NCBI GenBank assembly: GCA_032622095.1
Contig: CP136064.1
Coordinates: 44,286,989-44,350,988, forward strand
Source of the DNA: Siphonodentalium dalli
Lineage: Eukaryota; Mollusca; Scaphopoda; Gadilida; Siphonodentaliidae
Direction of reading: 5' to 3'
DNA length: 64,000 nt
Below, piece after piece: positions 1-10,099 of this stretch; within the stretch, counting starts at the first letter, position 1, and the number at the start of each line of letters is the position of its first letter. The position numbers were made by a program, and so were the translations under genes. The notes beneath the pieces were generated by a model, which had not been told where the DNA came from, ran no database searches, and worked only from the letters and a program-made list of their open reading frames with translations.

Positions 1-944
1 CATTTTATCCCTTTAAAAGGAAACAATAAATATGCTATTTCCCATAAATAGAACACGCGCCGATAAGGATACTTAGGGCAGTCGTTTTGTTCAGAATATG
101 TCGGGAATGTGTTTTCACGATGACGTCAATGGATAAACACAGTTTATAGGTTACGGAACCTTGATCCTGTGGATATCCATGGAATCTATGATAGACATGT
201 ACCATCGCTGAATTTTTATCAAATCTTATGCCTAACAACAATTTAAGTGTTATAATCCAACCATGGTTACGTGGCAGAACACTCATTGTGTGTATATATA
301 ACATTCAAAAACATATAATAAGCTATTTTAAATAATATTTTAATAATGACACTTCTGATTGTTACATATGATCATAATCAAGATGGCTATTCCTGTCGTA
401 TTTCAAACACCAGAGCAGTCATGATTTTAAAAATATATACGTTCATTCATGATTCATACATACACTGTTTTTTTCTCTAAAATCGCTCGGTTTAACCAAA
501 CACAACGAAAATTTCAACGCTATAAAAACATAACTGTAATGGTTCTTATCATCGTGTTGTCCCACCAGGCTGGTGACGCTATAGCGCATTGTCCCCACAT
601 CCGGTTGTAACTACAATCTGATTGGCTACAACGCCACGTTTAAATCACCATGCCCCCCGTCACTCTTGGCAGCGGGGTATAAGAGAACGTGAGCGAAACA
701 TCGGGGGTATATATGGGCACGTGAAACATCATTGGTATATGAATCACCCTTGAACTGGTAGTTTCCACCAATCGTGACGTTGCTCTGGCAGGCCGAGTTT
801 GACGTCACCTGACGCCGGATCCATAGGTCAGCTACTGAATTATTCTTATTGGTCCTCATTGGTGTGAATTTATCTGAGAACCTATGAAAAGCACACTTAA
901 ATTGAGATCGCATGGCAATTGTTGTGGGGACAAAATCGTTATCT
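1..944. other. Intron sequence of the chordin-like gene; no exon recognised
   Basis: AT-rich sequence. At 620-915 there is a GC-richer patch with short motifs (gcggggtata, tcgggggtatatatggg) like those at the ends of dispersed repeats. No splice-bounded exon with VWC-like cysteines was found. Confidence 0.4.
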
Positions 945-1085
945 CCGCCAACATCGTGGGTTACAAGAAGATTTTTAATACCTGGATGTCTCTTTTTTAA
1001 ACCATCGGCTCCGCCTCGGGGTTCAAAACCGACATCCAGGTATTAAATCTCCATGTACCGTACCCCCGATGTTGCTGAAGATAAC
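945..1085. repeat. Foldback MITE-like inverted repeat
   Basis: A perfect 17-bp inverted repeat lies at 974-990 and 1031-1047 (tttaatacctggatgtc). Weaker outer arms (ccaacatcgtgggt / acccccgatgttgctg) extend the pairing to about 140 bp. It sits about 120 bp before an exon of the chordin-like gene. Confidence 0.65.
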
Positions 1086-1107
1086 TAATAATATTATTTC
1101 AGCAGGA

Positions 1108-1144
1108 CCCACCAGCGTCATAGCAAATTAGAAGGACCACTTAA
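1108..1144. repeat. Terminal fragment of the TTAA/gtcctgct MITE family
   Basis: The stretch ends tagcaaattagaaggaccac and then TTAA at 1141-1144. The same end is seen at 14519-14548 and 22245-22280. The other terminus is not recognised here. Confidence 0.5.
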
Positions 1145-1207
1145 CCGGGGGGGGGGATTTTATACATGTACTTGAACACCATGGTTACCATCTATGTTTT
1201 CAAACAG

Positions 1208-1301
1208 GGTGGTCACGTGTTCTGCCACTTGAAGACGTGCGAGCCGCTGACGTGTGAAGACGTTGTCAAGGACGACGACGATTGCTGTCCGAGGTGTCGA
1301 G
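1208..1301 (+). CDS. CHRDL: Chordin-like exon a: second half of a VWC domain
   Basis: The acceptor is tttcaaacag and the donor gttagt. The frame starts in phase 0 and leaves one base at the end. Residues include CHLKTCEPLTC and the closing CCPRC typical of VWC domains. An Asp run (DDDD) precedes the CC pair. The first half of this domain must lie left of the window. Confidence 0.88.
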
Positions 1302-4036
1302 GTTAGTTATGTGTACCAGAAACAGTCATAATAATATCAACTCTCTTATTTGTGGACATTTTGAAAACAAATTCAATGGCTATATATGGTTTGAACGAAA
1401 CTGGCCTGATTGTTTATTATATGCACACCGAGCATTATTACAAAATTGTTTTTTACAGAATTATACAGGGGGGGAGGTCGGAAAAAAAATTCAGGCACGT
1501 ATGGCATTTTTTCCCTTTCGATCATTTTTTGTACCCATGCACCCACCCCCACCGCCAAATTTTTTTCCGTTTTCGGCAGTTTTTTCCGACCATTTTTTGA
1601 CACCCACCCCCCCCTTTTAACACTAAAACAGATTTGCGGGGGGAAATTCACTGTAAACAGCTGTATATGAATTTCTGTGCATACTATTTATCATGGATGT
1701 TAACATGGACATGTAAATAGGAATGAGTCATTTTGAGGTCATTCGGCCAAAAAAACATGGCTACCAGCGGCCATCTTGGATTTAAAAATTTGCAACAAAA
1801 TACAACACGATAACTGCCTGCAGTCAGTTTACCAGTTAGAATTACATTATTTCTCTCATTCAAAGTGGTTTTGAAGCCCAACTAATTGCCAAAACACTAA
1901 ACAAACAAGCATGAATTTTTGTTTTTGTTGCGGAAAAAATTGCTTGTTGGTGGCTTTGACCACCCACCCACACCCGGCATACGTGCCGGAATTTTTTTTT
2001 CTCACCCCCCCCCCCACCTGAATTGTATAAGTTTTTGCACTGCGAAGATCCTTTAACGGTATTGTGTGTATACGATGCAAGCATTTAGAGTGTAAATTAG
2101 CTCTCTACTTAGTAAACGAAACGCATGCGATCAGATACGTTTGCATGTTAGGTGGATTAAGTCGCCATGCACTCCTCTGACATTGTTACACGATGCTATG
2201 TTGCGCAGAAGACGAATGATCAGCGTTATAGTTTATCTCTGCCATGCATGACACCTGGATCACCTGCAAGCTGAGACATGTTCCTTTTCGTGTTTCAGAA
2301 CAAGACGAAGCGGTAGAACCTGACATGGGAGTCTTCAATTATTCGGAAACAGGTATGTACAATGTATACATTGAAATGTTATCCTTGATGGTGAATATAT
2401 CTCTTCAATTTGACAATATGGGGACATTTAAAGATGCATTATCCGAATTAACGCTCCTAAATTACTATTTGGCTTCGGGGGTAAAATATATTTGATACGA
2501 GTCGAGGAATCCACCCGTCAAAGCTCAGAGTGATCAGATATCGATTTTTGAAGAAGTTTGACATTTCTCGAGATGTGCAATTATCTGTGGCACAGAAAAA
2601 TGACGTCAACCGGACGGTCGCCGACAAAATTGCGGATGAAGATGGATAACTCTAAAATCAAGTGGTAATACGTCCAAGTTTCGTGATACTCAAGTGGTAA
2701 TACGGCCATATTTCGTTGAACAAAATGTTGATAAATAACACGTTTTGTGAAATTTGATACCACAGTTGACAGTGGTTAGCATTATTTTGTTGAAATTAAT
2801 CGATTCTGATAACTAAAGCTTATTTTGAAGAAATGTTGTTGTATCATGATGATATCGGGACCGTCTGATCGGATAGAGTAACTTTAAGAAATTTAAGAAA
2901 GAACGCGGTTTGTGTTATATGTTTTAAAATAGGACCCCACTTTTCCATCGGGGCGATAAATTCTATCACTTCAGTAAATCTTTCTGCGGTCAAATATTAT
3001 GACTGAAATGGTCATCAATTGGAAAATTTCAACCATATGTAGTTTTCAACCCGGAGAGGAAGGGGTTCCGGAGGGGAAGGGGTTGGTGCAAATGTAATTT
3101 CCTGAACTGGGGTGGGGGTGCAGATGAAAATACTAAGGCGAGACACTGCGTCACGTCCCTGAAGAAAGTACGTCTGTCATTGTACATATCATATTTCCAA
3201 AACGGGCCTAATATAATGAAAGCAACCATTGCATTTCTGTTACAGACTGTCGCGATCCGAGTGGGGTCCACTTAAACGGCACACACTGGCATCCAATCAT
3301 AGGGAAATATGAGGAAATGAAGTGTATTGTCTGCAAATGCTTGGTGAGTTTTCAGTTTAAAACACCCACGTGTACTCAGAAAGTTTGACTACAGTAATAC
3401 CCTAAATAATCGACTACTTAACCACAGCATAATTATTGGTAATTTTTCAGGATTTAGCCTTGTTGCCATTCATCGGAAAGCTCTCAGTGGCAACAAGCCA
3501 TATTTCCGACTAAATCCTGAAAAATTACCCGTAATTCTGCTGTGGTTAAGGAGTCGATTATTTAGGACATTACTGTAGACAATGCTAATGTCAATCTTCG
3601 TGCCACACAAAACAGTTTTTTCATGAAATTGTTGTTTCCGAAGACGACTGTATCAGTAACCATCTCGAACACGCGCGAGAAATATCGGACGAGTGTTTAA
3701 ACTCAGTCACAGAACTAAAGTATGTTTAGTCAGCAGGAAAAGAAAGTAGCAATAATACGGAAATTATGATCTTCAGATTTGAATCTGCTCATTAAGTTTA
3801 GTCAGATGGCATTGTGGTGTTGTTGCATCTTTTGATAAAAACAGAGAGAGTGCACATGCAAATCGCCATGTTTCTGTACAATAAATAGGGTATACTTGCA
3901 TGCATTTACTAAGTTGTACTTGAACAGTAGTGTTGTGGTAAATATACATGTAGTTGTATGTGTTCCCACGCGAGCTTTGTGGCACTTCTCTTTACTCTAA
4001 TAACTTAGATGAATCTCGGGACAGATATTCGAACAC

Positions 4037-4068
<32 letters not shown>

Positions 4069-7000
4069 GAATGTGAAGTCCCTTGGCGTAAAACAATACC
4101 TATTACAGCTATATTAGACCTGGTAATAATCTTGTTTTTCTCTCTCTCTACTCTCTGACCAGAATGGCCGGATAGACTGTGATAGGACACACTGCACACC
4201 CGAATCAGAGCTGAAGTGTGCAAACCCCAAGTTCGTCGGTGATTCGTGCTGCAAATCATGTCCGCCCAAAAATAAATCCAAGAAATCCAGACGACGCAAT
4301 TGCCGCAACGGAAGAAAACACAAAAAGAGGAATCGTAAGACAAAACGAAAAAAGAAGGGGTGTAGCAGAAAGCGTAAGGATAAATCGAAAGGTAGGCGTG
4401 TTGCTTAACCCTTTCATGACGGGAGCTGCGCTACATTAAAGATCCTGTGTCAGTACATTCTATTATATAAGCGAGTATCTCATAGGGAGCCTCGCGTATA
4501 TAAGAGAATGAACTGGCTTACACGGTCAAGGTAAATATTGTTAGGCAAATGTATTTTAAGTGCACGTTCGCGCCAAATAATTGCTCACAAATGTTGATTT
4601 TATAACTAGGTCAAAGGCCCCTGAGCGGACAGGGAGATTGACGACCCGATTTCTTTCCGATACGATTTCTCGACTTCGCTTTGTTCAATTTCGCCGAATT
4701 ATATGTTAAATGAAAGGGAATTTTGTTGCCAATAAGACACATCTGAGGATATTTTGGCTGGAATTATCGATTTCTAAATTTTTGAAGTGGAGGTGTCAGG
4801 TTTGAAATTTCCAACACTGGGAAAGATTGAGGCCAGTCTATATGCTATAGGATTTCGCTATTTTCTTGTTCCGATTCAAAATTTTCTCACATCGGCTAGA
4901 AGTCACAAGACACATACTACATAGACAGAACACAACGCACATTTTAATGGAGAATCTTTTATCGAACGAGTTGCCGATGGCGCAAGGATATATTTCACTA
5001 AGTTCCCCCCGCAACGAGTTCGATAGAAAATTCGAGATTATGATGCAAGTTGTGTTCTGTATTTATTATGTACCATCGTATTATATAAGTTGAACGCATG
5101 ACGGTCACCTCCATTGATACTATTGCTACGTTTTTTGTGATTTAAGTCAGATTAACAACCAGTGATGATCGGGGAATCACCCGAAGCGAACCGTTGACGT
5201 AATGTACGTCATCTTTCTTGGCGAACGTCAACAAAAATAGTTCCGGCTTGTATTCCACTAGAGGTATACACTACTATGTATTCTATGGCTGGGATTCATT
5301 TGATTACATATGCCTCTCGTTAATGGTGTGGAATAAATCGAATCTTTTATCGAACTCGTTGCGGACGGCGCAAAGTTATATCTCGCGAAATATATCCTTG
5401 CGCCATCCGCAACTCATTCGATAAAAGAGTCTCGATTAAGATGCAAGTTGTGTTCTGTATTTATTCTACACCGTTCAGTCAGATAAGTTCAATCCATGAA
5501 TGTCACCTTCATTGTTACTATAGCTACCTTTATTGTGATTTAAGTCTGACAAATAACCAGTAATTATGGGGGGGGGGGTCACCGGAAGAGGATGATCGAC
5601 GAAATGTACGTCATCTTTCTTGGTGACAACGTCAACAAGAATAGTTCCGGCTTGTATTCCACTAGAGGTATACACTACTATGTATTCTATGGCTGGGATT
5701 CATTTGATTACATATGACTCTCGTTTATGGGTGTGGAATAAAAGAGGATTCTCAATATAATATATTGTTTCAGATGACAAAAGGAAAGGACGACGCGATT
5801 CATTCAAGAACGCTAACATTACGTCATTGGTGACGGTCACTCAACCATTCCAGAGTAAATGTTTGCCACGGAGAACGGACAGGACGGTCTACATGCAGAA
5901 ATCTGAAAACTACTTAGTCGTCGCTTTCGAGAAAATCGAAGGGAACACTGTGGAGTTCTACAGTTGGACCACGGTGAAAGGTATTCCACTTTATCTCTCG
6001 CATACGCACTGCCAAGTTTCGTCTGCGTTCAGGGGCGTGGCAACAGGGAACGGTTCGAACAATCGGGCCCGTCATGAAGCGGTAACTCTCACATAGCGTT
6101 TGTCTAAGAGCTTGAAAACAGCTTGGAAATTGCTATACCTTCATATACGCCCTTTTTTGAAAAATAAAACGGAGCGTATTATGTTGTTGGTTCGTATGTC
6201 CGTCCGTCTTGGCGTCTGTCCGTTCGTTTTTTCGATTACGGATGATAGCTTTAGTAAGTCTGAACTGAATGGAATGAAATTTGGTATGTGATTTACTAGC
6301 CCAAGATACAGGTCAAGTTCGAATTCAGGTTCCGCCCGACAATGTTATCTTGAGTTACGGCCCTTTTTGTTGGAATTTGTACTAAATTTTCGTTTCCGGA
6401 TGATAACTTTAGTAAGTCTTAACTGAATGGCATGAAATTTTGTATGTGAGTTTACTAGCCCAAAAGATACAGGTCAATTTCGAATTTGCCCCCCCCGTCA
6501 ATTTATGGTCTTTAGAATTTGCCAATTATTTGGTTTCCGGATGATAACTTTAGTTTCAGTTGTCTCACTGTTTTCAAATTTTTTACTTAGATTAGCCACA
6601 TGAAAATACTGGTCAATTTCAAATTTGGATTCGGTCCGCCCATTTTTTCCGGAGTTATGGTCCTTGTAGACTTATAATTTGACGACTCTTTTGGTGTGTG
6701 GGTGATAGCGTTAGGTATAGTTATCCATTGTTTTCAAATTTGGCATATGGATTACTCATTATGGCCCTTCGTTGAAATTACCACGGGCGTATTTTGCCAC
6801 GCCCTAGCGATGCTCTTGTTTTACATGTACATCTTTTGTGGACATATACATACTGTCATAACATCAAATTATATATTCATATATTGGGATGTTCAAATGA
6901 GCCATGCGAGTATCCGTTGCTCTTATTTATGTATTGTAGGTAGGATCAATGCCGTGAAGACTGGGGAATTTTCATCAGAAGAGTACAGAAAGAGGAGCGA

Positions 7001-9027
7001 ACGGGTGCAGTTGCTCGGGGCAACAAATGAAAGTAAGTGATATCAGATGGAAATCCCAAGGTGGGCACATCTCACGACGCTCCTGGTCGTCCATTAAAAA
7101 CAAAGCAGGATATTCAAGACGTCACGTATACACACGATGGTATGCATTCGTCATGTTATGACACTTTATATATTTTTTAGCTCAACTTTACTTTGTAAAG
7201 TTTTAGCTATTGCCATGGGTTGGCGTCCGTGCGTGCGTCTAGTTGTGTTTGCGTCCGTGCGTCCTTCAACAATTGCCTTTGGCTCATGGTAAAGACCACA
7301 TCCGTCATCCGATCATCACCAAACTTCATACAGATCTTCTGGGTGACCCCTAGATGGGAGCTGTCGATTTGTTTACCGAAATTCGTTAAAAAACATGGCC
7401 GCCAGCAGAAATTTTGGATTTCAAATTTGAATCCATTGGCTCACCCTGCAGCCCGCATTTATTGGAGAAATGTGTCGAACATTTACAGGCATGTTTAGGA
7501 TCACCTCTTGATGGGAGCTATCGAATTTTAGCGATTTTCGATGAAAAACATGGCCGCCGGCAGTCATCTTGAATTTTACTCTTTGCATTTCTAAATCCTT
7601 TGACACACTCTTCAGGCAACATCCCTCATCCGATCGTCACCAAACTTCATAGGGATCTTCAGGGTGACCTCTAGATGGGAGCCAACAATATTTTCCGAAT
7701 TTCGTTAAAAACATTGTCGTCAGGGGCCATCTTGTATTTTACTCTTTAAATCATTTGGCGCACCATATACGTGCCACATCCCTCATAATTCATTCCATCT
7801 TCATATGGCATTGGTGTTACCTCTAGATGGAAGCTGTCAAATTCTTCGGAAATTTGTTAAAAGACATGGGCGCCTTGAGCCATCTTGGATTTCACAGTTG
7901 AATCCATCAGCATACCCTGCAGCCCACATTTAGTAGAGTAATGTTTGAAATGATATTAATTTCATTTACACAATACAATTCATTTACTGAAACTTTTTGA
8001 CTGTCCTACTTTATCATTCTATTGACTGCTCAGCATAACATTATTAACGTCTCCCCAAGTTGAGCTACAGTGTCATTGACATTTTCATGATGTTTCCTAG
8101 GTGGAATGCACAGGGAAGCTGTCACGGATCTAACTGTTAATCCTATTCTGCGGCCGTATTGAATTTACTATCTGAAATTGTCCACCCAATGTATAAGAAA
8201 CGTTGTGCACTTGAATGTTCTTTTCGTCTGTCTGTCGTCGGCTTATATTTCACGAACACCCCAGCAGATAAATACTAGACCATTCCAATGTATACTTGTG
8301 TAACTGATGGGATAATCCATTCGGCAAAGAAAGGGTTAAGTGTAATTGTAGTTTGTTTAAACAATTTTTTTTATTTAAAAAAAATTATAGATGCATTATC
8401 CGAATTAACGCTCCTAAATTACTATTTATTTGGCTTCGGGGTTAAAAAATAGTATATTCGAGTCGAGGAACCCACCCATCAAAGCTCAGAGTGATCAGAT
8501 ATCGATTTTTTAAGTTTGTCATTTCTCGATATGTGCAATTATTTGTGGCCCATAAAAAAGTCGTCAAACGGACGGTCTTGGACAAAATTGCGGATGAAGT
8601 TGGATAACTCTAAAATCAAGTGGTAATACGGCCAAATTTCATGATACTCAAGTGATAATACGGCCATATTACGTTGAACAAAATTTTGATAAATAACACG
8701 TTTTGGGAAATTTGACAGTGCAGTTAATCGATTCTGATAACTAAAGCGTATTTTGAAGAAATGTTGTTGTTGTTGTATCTTGATGATATGGGGACCGTCC
8801 GATCGGATTTAGTACATTTAATGTATCTATCAAAGCTCTCTAAACCTGACGCTAACCGTTACCATGCATCTGCTATTCTTTCAGAGGAGTACAAGCGTTT
8901 CAAACGGAAACTAGACCGTCAGATGAAAAAGTGCAAATCATGCCGACTGAAATCGGTGTTCAATGTGCTTAAACGACTCCGCGTCAAAACTGTTGATCTG
9001 ACGTCATGTGCTAAGAAAAAGGGATAG
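1208..9027 (+). CDS. CHRDL: Chordin-like protein (secreted BMP antagonist), 3' part, seven coding exons
   Basis: Seven exons (1208-1301, 2299-2352, 3246-3343, 4163-4391, 5774-5980, 6940-7032, 8885-9027) join to 918 nt: 305 residues plus TAG, with every junction in phase. The protein shows the end of one VWC domain (CCPRC), a linker, a complete VWC domain (DCRDPSG to CCKSCP) split over two exons, a Lys/Arg-rich stretch of about 45 residues, then a C-terminal domain. Phrases such as VEFYSWTTVKG and VQLLGATNE in that domain resemble the C-terminal region of vertebrate CHRDL1/2. Family knowledge: chordin-like proteins are secreted, carry about three VWC domains and sequester BMP ligands outside the cell. 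The signal peptide and first VWC domains lie upstream of the window. Introns are 0.8-1.9 kb and filled with MITEs. No in-frame stop or frameshift is seen, so it is probably functional. No canonical AATAAA is seen in the first 850 bp after the stop; the one at 9885-9890 lies inside a MITE. Confidence 0.88.
1452..2033. repeat. Foldback element with G-rich/A-rich inverted ends
   Basis: The left end reads ttatacaggggggg then aaaaaattcaggcacgtat. The right end is its inverted counterpart (atacgtgccggaattttt then cccccccc...gtataa) at about 1972-2033. The interior is low-complexity sequence with no coding signal; the short open frames over it differ on each strand. Confidence 0.55.
2299..2352 (+). 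CDS. CHRDL: Chordin-like exon b: acidic linker between VWC domains
   Basis: The acceptor is gtgtttcag and the donor gtatgt. With the carried-over G it reads EQDEAVEPDMGVFNYSETG, an acidic inter-domain linker with a possible N-glycosylation site (NYS). The exon is 54 nt, keeps phase 1 and could be skipped without changing frame. Confidence 0.78.
2432..2880. repeat. Dispersed repeat, copy 1 (paired with 8390-8815)
   Basis: From gatgcattatccgaattaa to gatatcgggaccgtctgatc the sequence is closely matched by 8390-8815, with small indels. Both copies are in introns of the same gene and in the same orientation. Confidence 0.75.
3246..3343 (+). CDS. CHRDL: Chordin-like exon c: first half of the last VWC domain
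   Basis: The acceptor is tctgttacag and the donor gtgagt. It reads DCRDPSGVHLNGTHWHP and then CIVCKC, which matches the N-terminal half of a VWC domain (Gly and Trp before a C-x2-C-x-C). NGT is a potential N-glycosylation site. It ends in phase 0. Confidence 0.88.
3389..3578. mobile_element. Tc1/mariner-type MITE (TA-flanked palindrome)
   Basis: Arms of about 68 bp fold almost completely: cagtaataccctaaataatc at the left against its inverse at the right, with TA dinucleotides outside each end. A half copy lies at 21903-21990. TA target duplication plus short terminal repeats is typical of Tc1/mariner derivatives. Confidence 0.75.
4036..4060. repeat. (TA)n microsatellite
   Basis: About 12 TA units followed by tgtgtgtg, in the intron before the exon that starts at 4163. 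Confidence 0.8.
4163..4391 (+). CDS. CHRDL: Chordin-like exon d: end of last VWC domain plus basic stretch
   Basis: The polypyrimidine tract is strong (tctctctctactctctgaccag) and the donor is gtaggc. NGRIDCDRTHC through CCKSCP completes the VWC domain. About 43 residues follow that are more than half Lys/Arg, with clusters such as KKSRRR, KHKKRNRK and KRKKK. The stretch could bind heparan sulphate or contain proprotein-convertase sites (inference). The exon ends in phase 1. Confidence 0.87.
4409..4560. mobile_element. TTAA-flanked (piggyBac-like) MITE, one end
   Basis: TTAA at 4405-4408 is followed by ccctttcatgacgggagctg and about 150 bp matching the left arm of the element at 28704. The far end is not clear; a decayed one may be at 4708-4718 (aaatgaaaggg). 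Confidence 0.5.
4930..5740. repeat. Diverged tandem duplication, about 395-bp unit, with palindromes
   Basis: Segments about 5047-5330 and 5442-5740 are parallel copies (gtgttctgtatttatt, tgtacgtcatctttcttgg, tattccactagaggtatac). Each is preceded by an inverted repeat built on cttttatcgaactcgttgcg; the one at 5337-5440 folds with arms of about 40 bp. Confidence 0.7.
5774..5980 (+). CDS. CHRDL: Chordin-like exon e: start of the C-terminal domain
   Basis: The acceptor is ttgtttcag and the donor gtattc. The residues run from DDKRKGRRDSF, still basic, into a hydrophobic/acidic segment (ENYLVVAFEKIEGNTVEFYSW, shown here only in part) that corresponds to the conserved region after the VWC domains of vertebrate chordin-like proteins. 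NIT is a possible N-glycosylation site. It is 207 nt and keeps phase 1. Confidence 0.85.
6130..6820. mobile_element. Non-autonomous element with internal repeats
   Basis: It starts near ggagcgtattatgttgttgg with tgtccgtccgtc runs and ends near gggcgtattttgccacgccc. Three to four diverged internal units share gatgataactttagt and gaaattt...gtatgtg. The same terminal sequence recurs inverted at 28105-28146. No coding capacity. Confidence 0.55.
6940..7032 (+). CDS. CHRDL: Chordin-like exon f: C-terminal domain
   Basis: The acceptor is gtattgtag and the donor is a perfect gtaagt. A second AG four bases downstream would read into TGA, so the first AG is chosen. It encodes GRINAVKTGEFSSEEYRK and then RVQLLGATNE, which aligns with the family's C-terminal region. 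The acceptor lies about 120 bp after a repeat element (6130-6820). Confidence 0.83.
7178..8067. mobile_element. 890-bp element with 11-bp perfect terminal inverted repeats
   Basis: It begins tagctcaactt and ends aagttgagcta. Inside are four diverged units of about 150-200 bp carrying catcaccaaacttcata, agatgggagct and catggccgccagcagccatc-like phrases. It is non-coding and lies in the last intron of the chordin-like gene. Confidence 0.7.
8141..8335. mobile_element. TTAA-flanked MITE, decayed copy
   Basis: The right end (ttcggcaaagaaaggg then TTAA) matches the ends at 12400 and 9776. TTAA followed by tcctattctg at 8137-8150 is the likely left end. Confidence 0.45.
8390..8815. repeat. Dispersed repeat, copy 2 (paired with 2432-2880)
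   Basis: It shares gatgcattatccgaattaa through gatatggggaccgtccgatc with the copy at 2432. It ends about 70 bp before the terminal exon of the chordin-like gene, so part of it may overlap the branch-point region. Confidence 0.75.
8885..9027 (+). CDS. CHRDL: Chordin-like terminal coding exon
   Basis: The acceptor is tgctattctttcag. The exon completes a Lys codon and reads EYKRFKRKL, then KKCKSCRLKS, ending CAKKKG and TAG at 9025-9027. It is basic, with three Cys. Codon use is unlike the AT-rich surroundings, and the whole reading frame closes exactly here. Confidence 0.85.
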
Positions 9028-9310
9028 AGTGATGGACCAGGTCGTTATTTTATGTCTGATACAGCTCAGGACTGGTGGTGGTAAATGCACATCTTGAGTA
9101 CCTCTCGGAGCTTCAGCTGTCACCAAGGACATGCCAAGGACCTGTTGTATACCCATCGGAGCTTCAGCTATTACCAAGGACGTACTAATCGGAGGCGTGC
9201 CCCACACATTATGAAATGTACGACTCACAGGTGGATGAGGGAGTGGCCGTGCAAAGTATAAACAGAAAAGAAATATAGCAAATGACAATATTTGAAATTT
9301 TCACTGTTGG

Positions 9311-10077
9311 TCAAGTTGTCCTGCTAATTTGCTATAATATTGGTGGGTTCTGCTGATTTATGTGTGATGTTGGTGGGGCAAAGTGTTGCTGGTAACAAGT
9401 TATTTTTTTCAATTAAGAATTTGTGCCATCTTTGGTTTATGTGAGCGATTCCAGGAAAGCATTCTGTGCGAAACAAGAACATATACATGTAAATGTTTGT
9501 ATATTCTAAAATACATGTACTTTAATAATGGTTGTGCTGGTTGTTGTAAAGCAATCGGGCGAAACATTTTGGTTATGATTATTTTGCAACAGTCAACGCA
9601 GCCATTATAAAATTATTTTTAAATTTTCGTTTTGAATGTTTTGTACCGATAACGTATGGTTTTTTTCTAATCTTACATCATTTCCAAAGATCTGTAATTA
9701 TATCTTCACAAGTTACGAAAAATAGAGTTCCTTGTTCTCAACAGCATATTTTCCCACACCGACATCATAGCTTAACCCTTTCTATACTAAATGGTTTCTC
9801 CCAGTCCCAATTCAAAAGTTTACATCGGAATGGACTATCATTCATATGCAGGGATGCACAGGTAATATAAGCAGACGAGAGATAAATAAAACTACAGAAA
9901 GAGTCATATTTATATAGGGAAATGTTTAGAAAATAAATACAACAAACTACTTATTTGTTGAACTTTTTATCTGAACATTTCCTATGGGGTAACTGCTCGT
10001 CAATGATGCTTTAGTATATAAATTGTTAATCAACAGAACACACTCATAGCATAATCATTATAGCAGAACCACTGAAG
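9311..10077. mobile_element. gtcctgct-family MITE interrupted by a TTAA MITE
   Basis: The left end is gttgtcctgctaatttgc and the right end gcagaaccact. The interior (aataatggttgtgctgg, gcgaaacattttgg) aligns with the interior of 13636-14544. It is interrupted at 9776-10025. Confidence 0.6.
9776..10025 (-). mobile_element. piggyBac-like MITE, complete, 250 bp
   Basis: TTAA flanks it at 9772-9775 and 10026-10029. The ends are ccctttctatactaaatgg and the inverse of tttaatcctttactaaata. Removing it together with one TTAA restores the host element (catagc-TTAA-tcaacag), which parallels 14490-14520. That gives a clean insertion scar. Confidence 0.65.
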
Positions 10078-10099
10078 CAGGGGTGATTTTGGCTCATCG

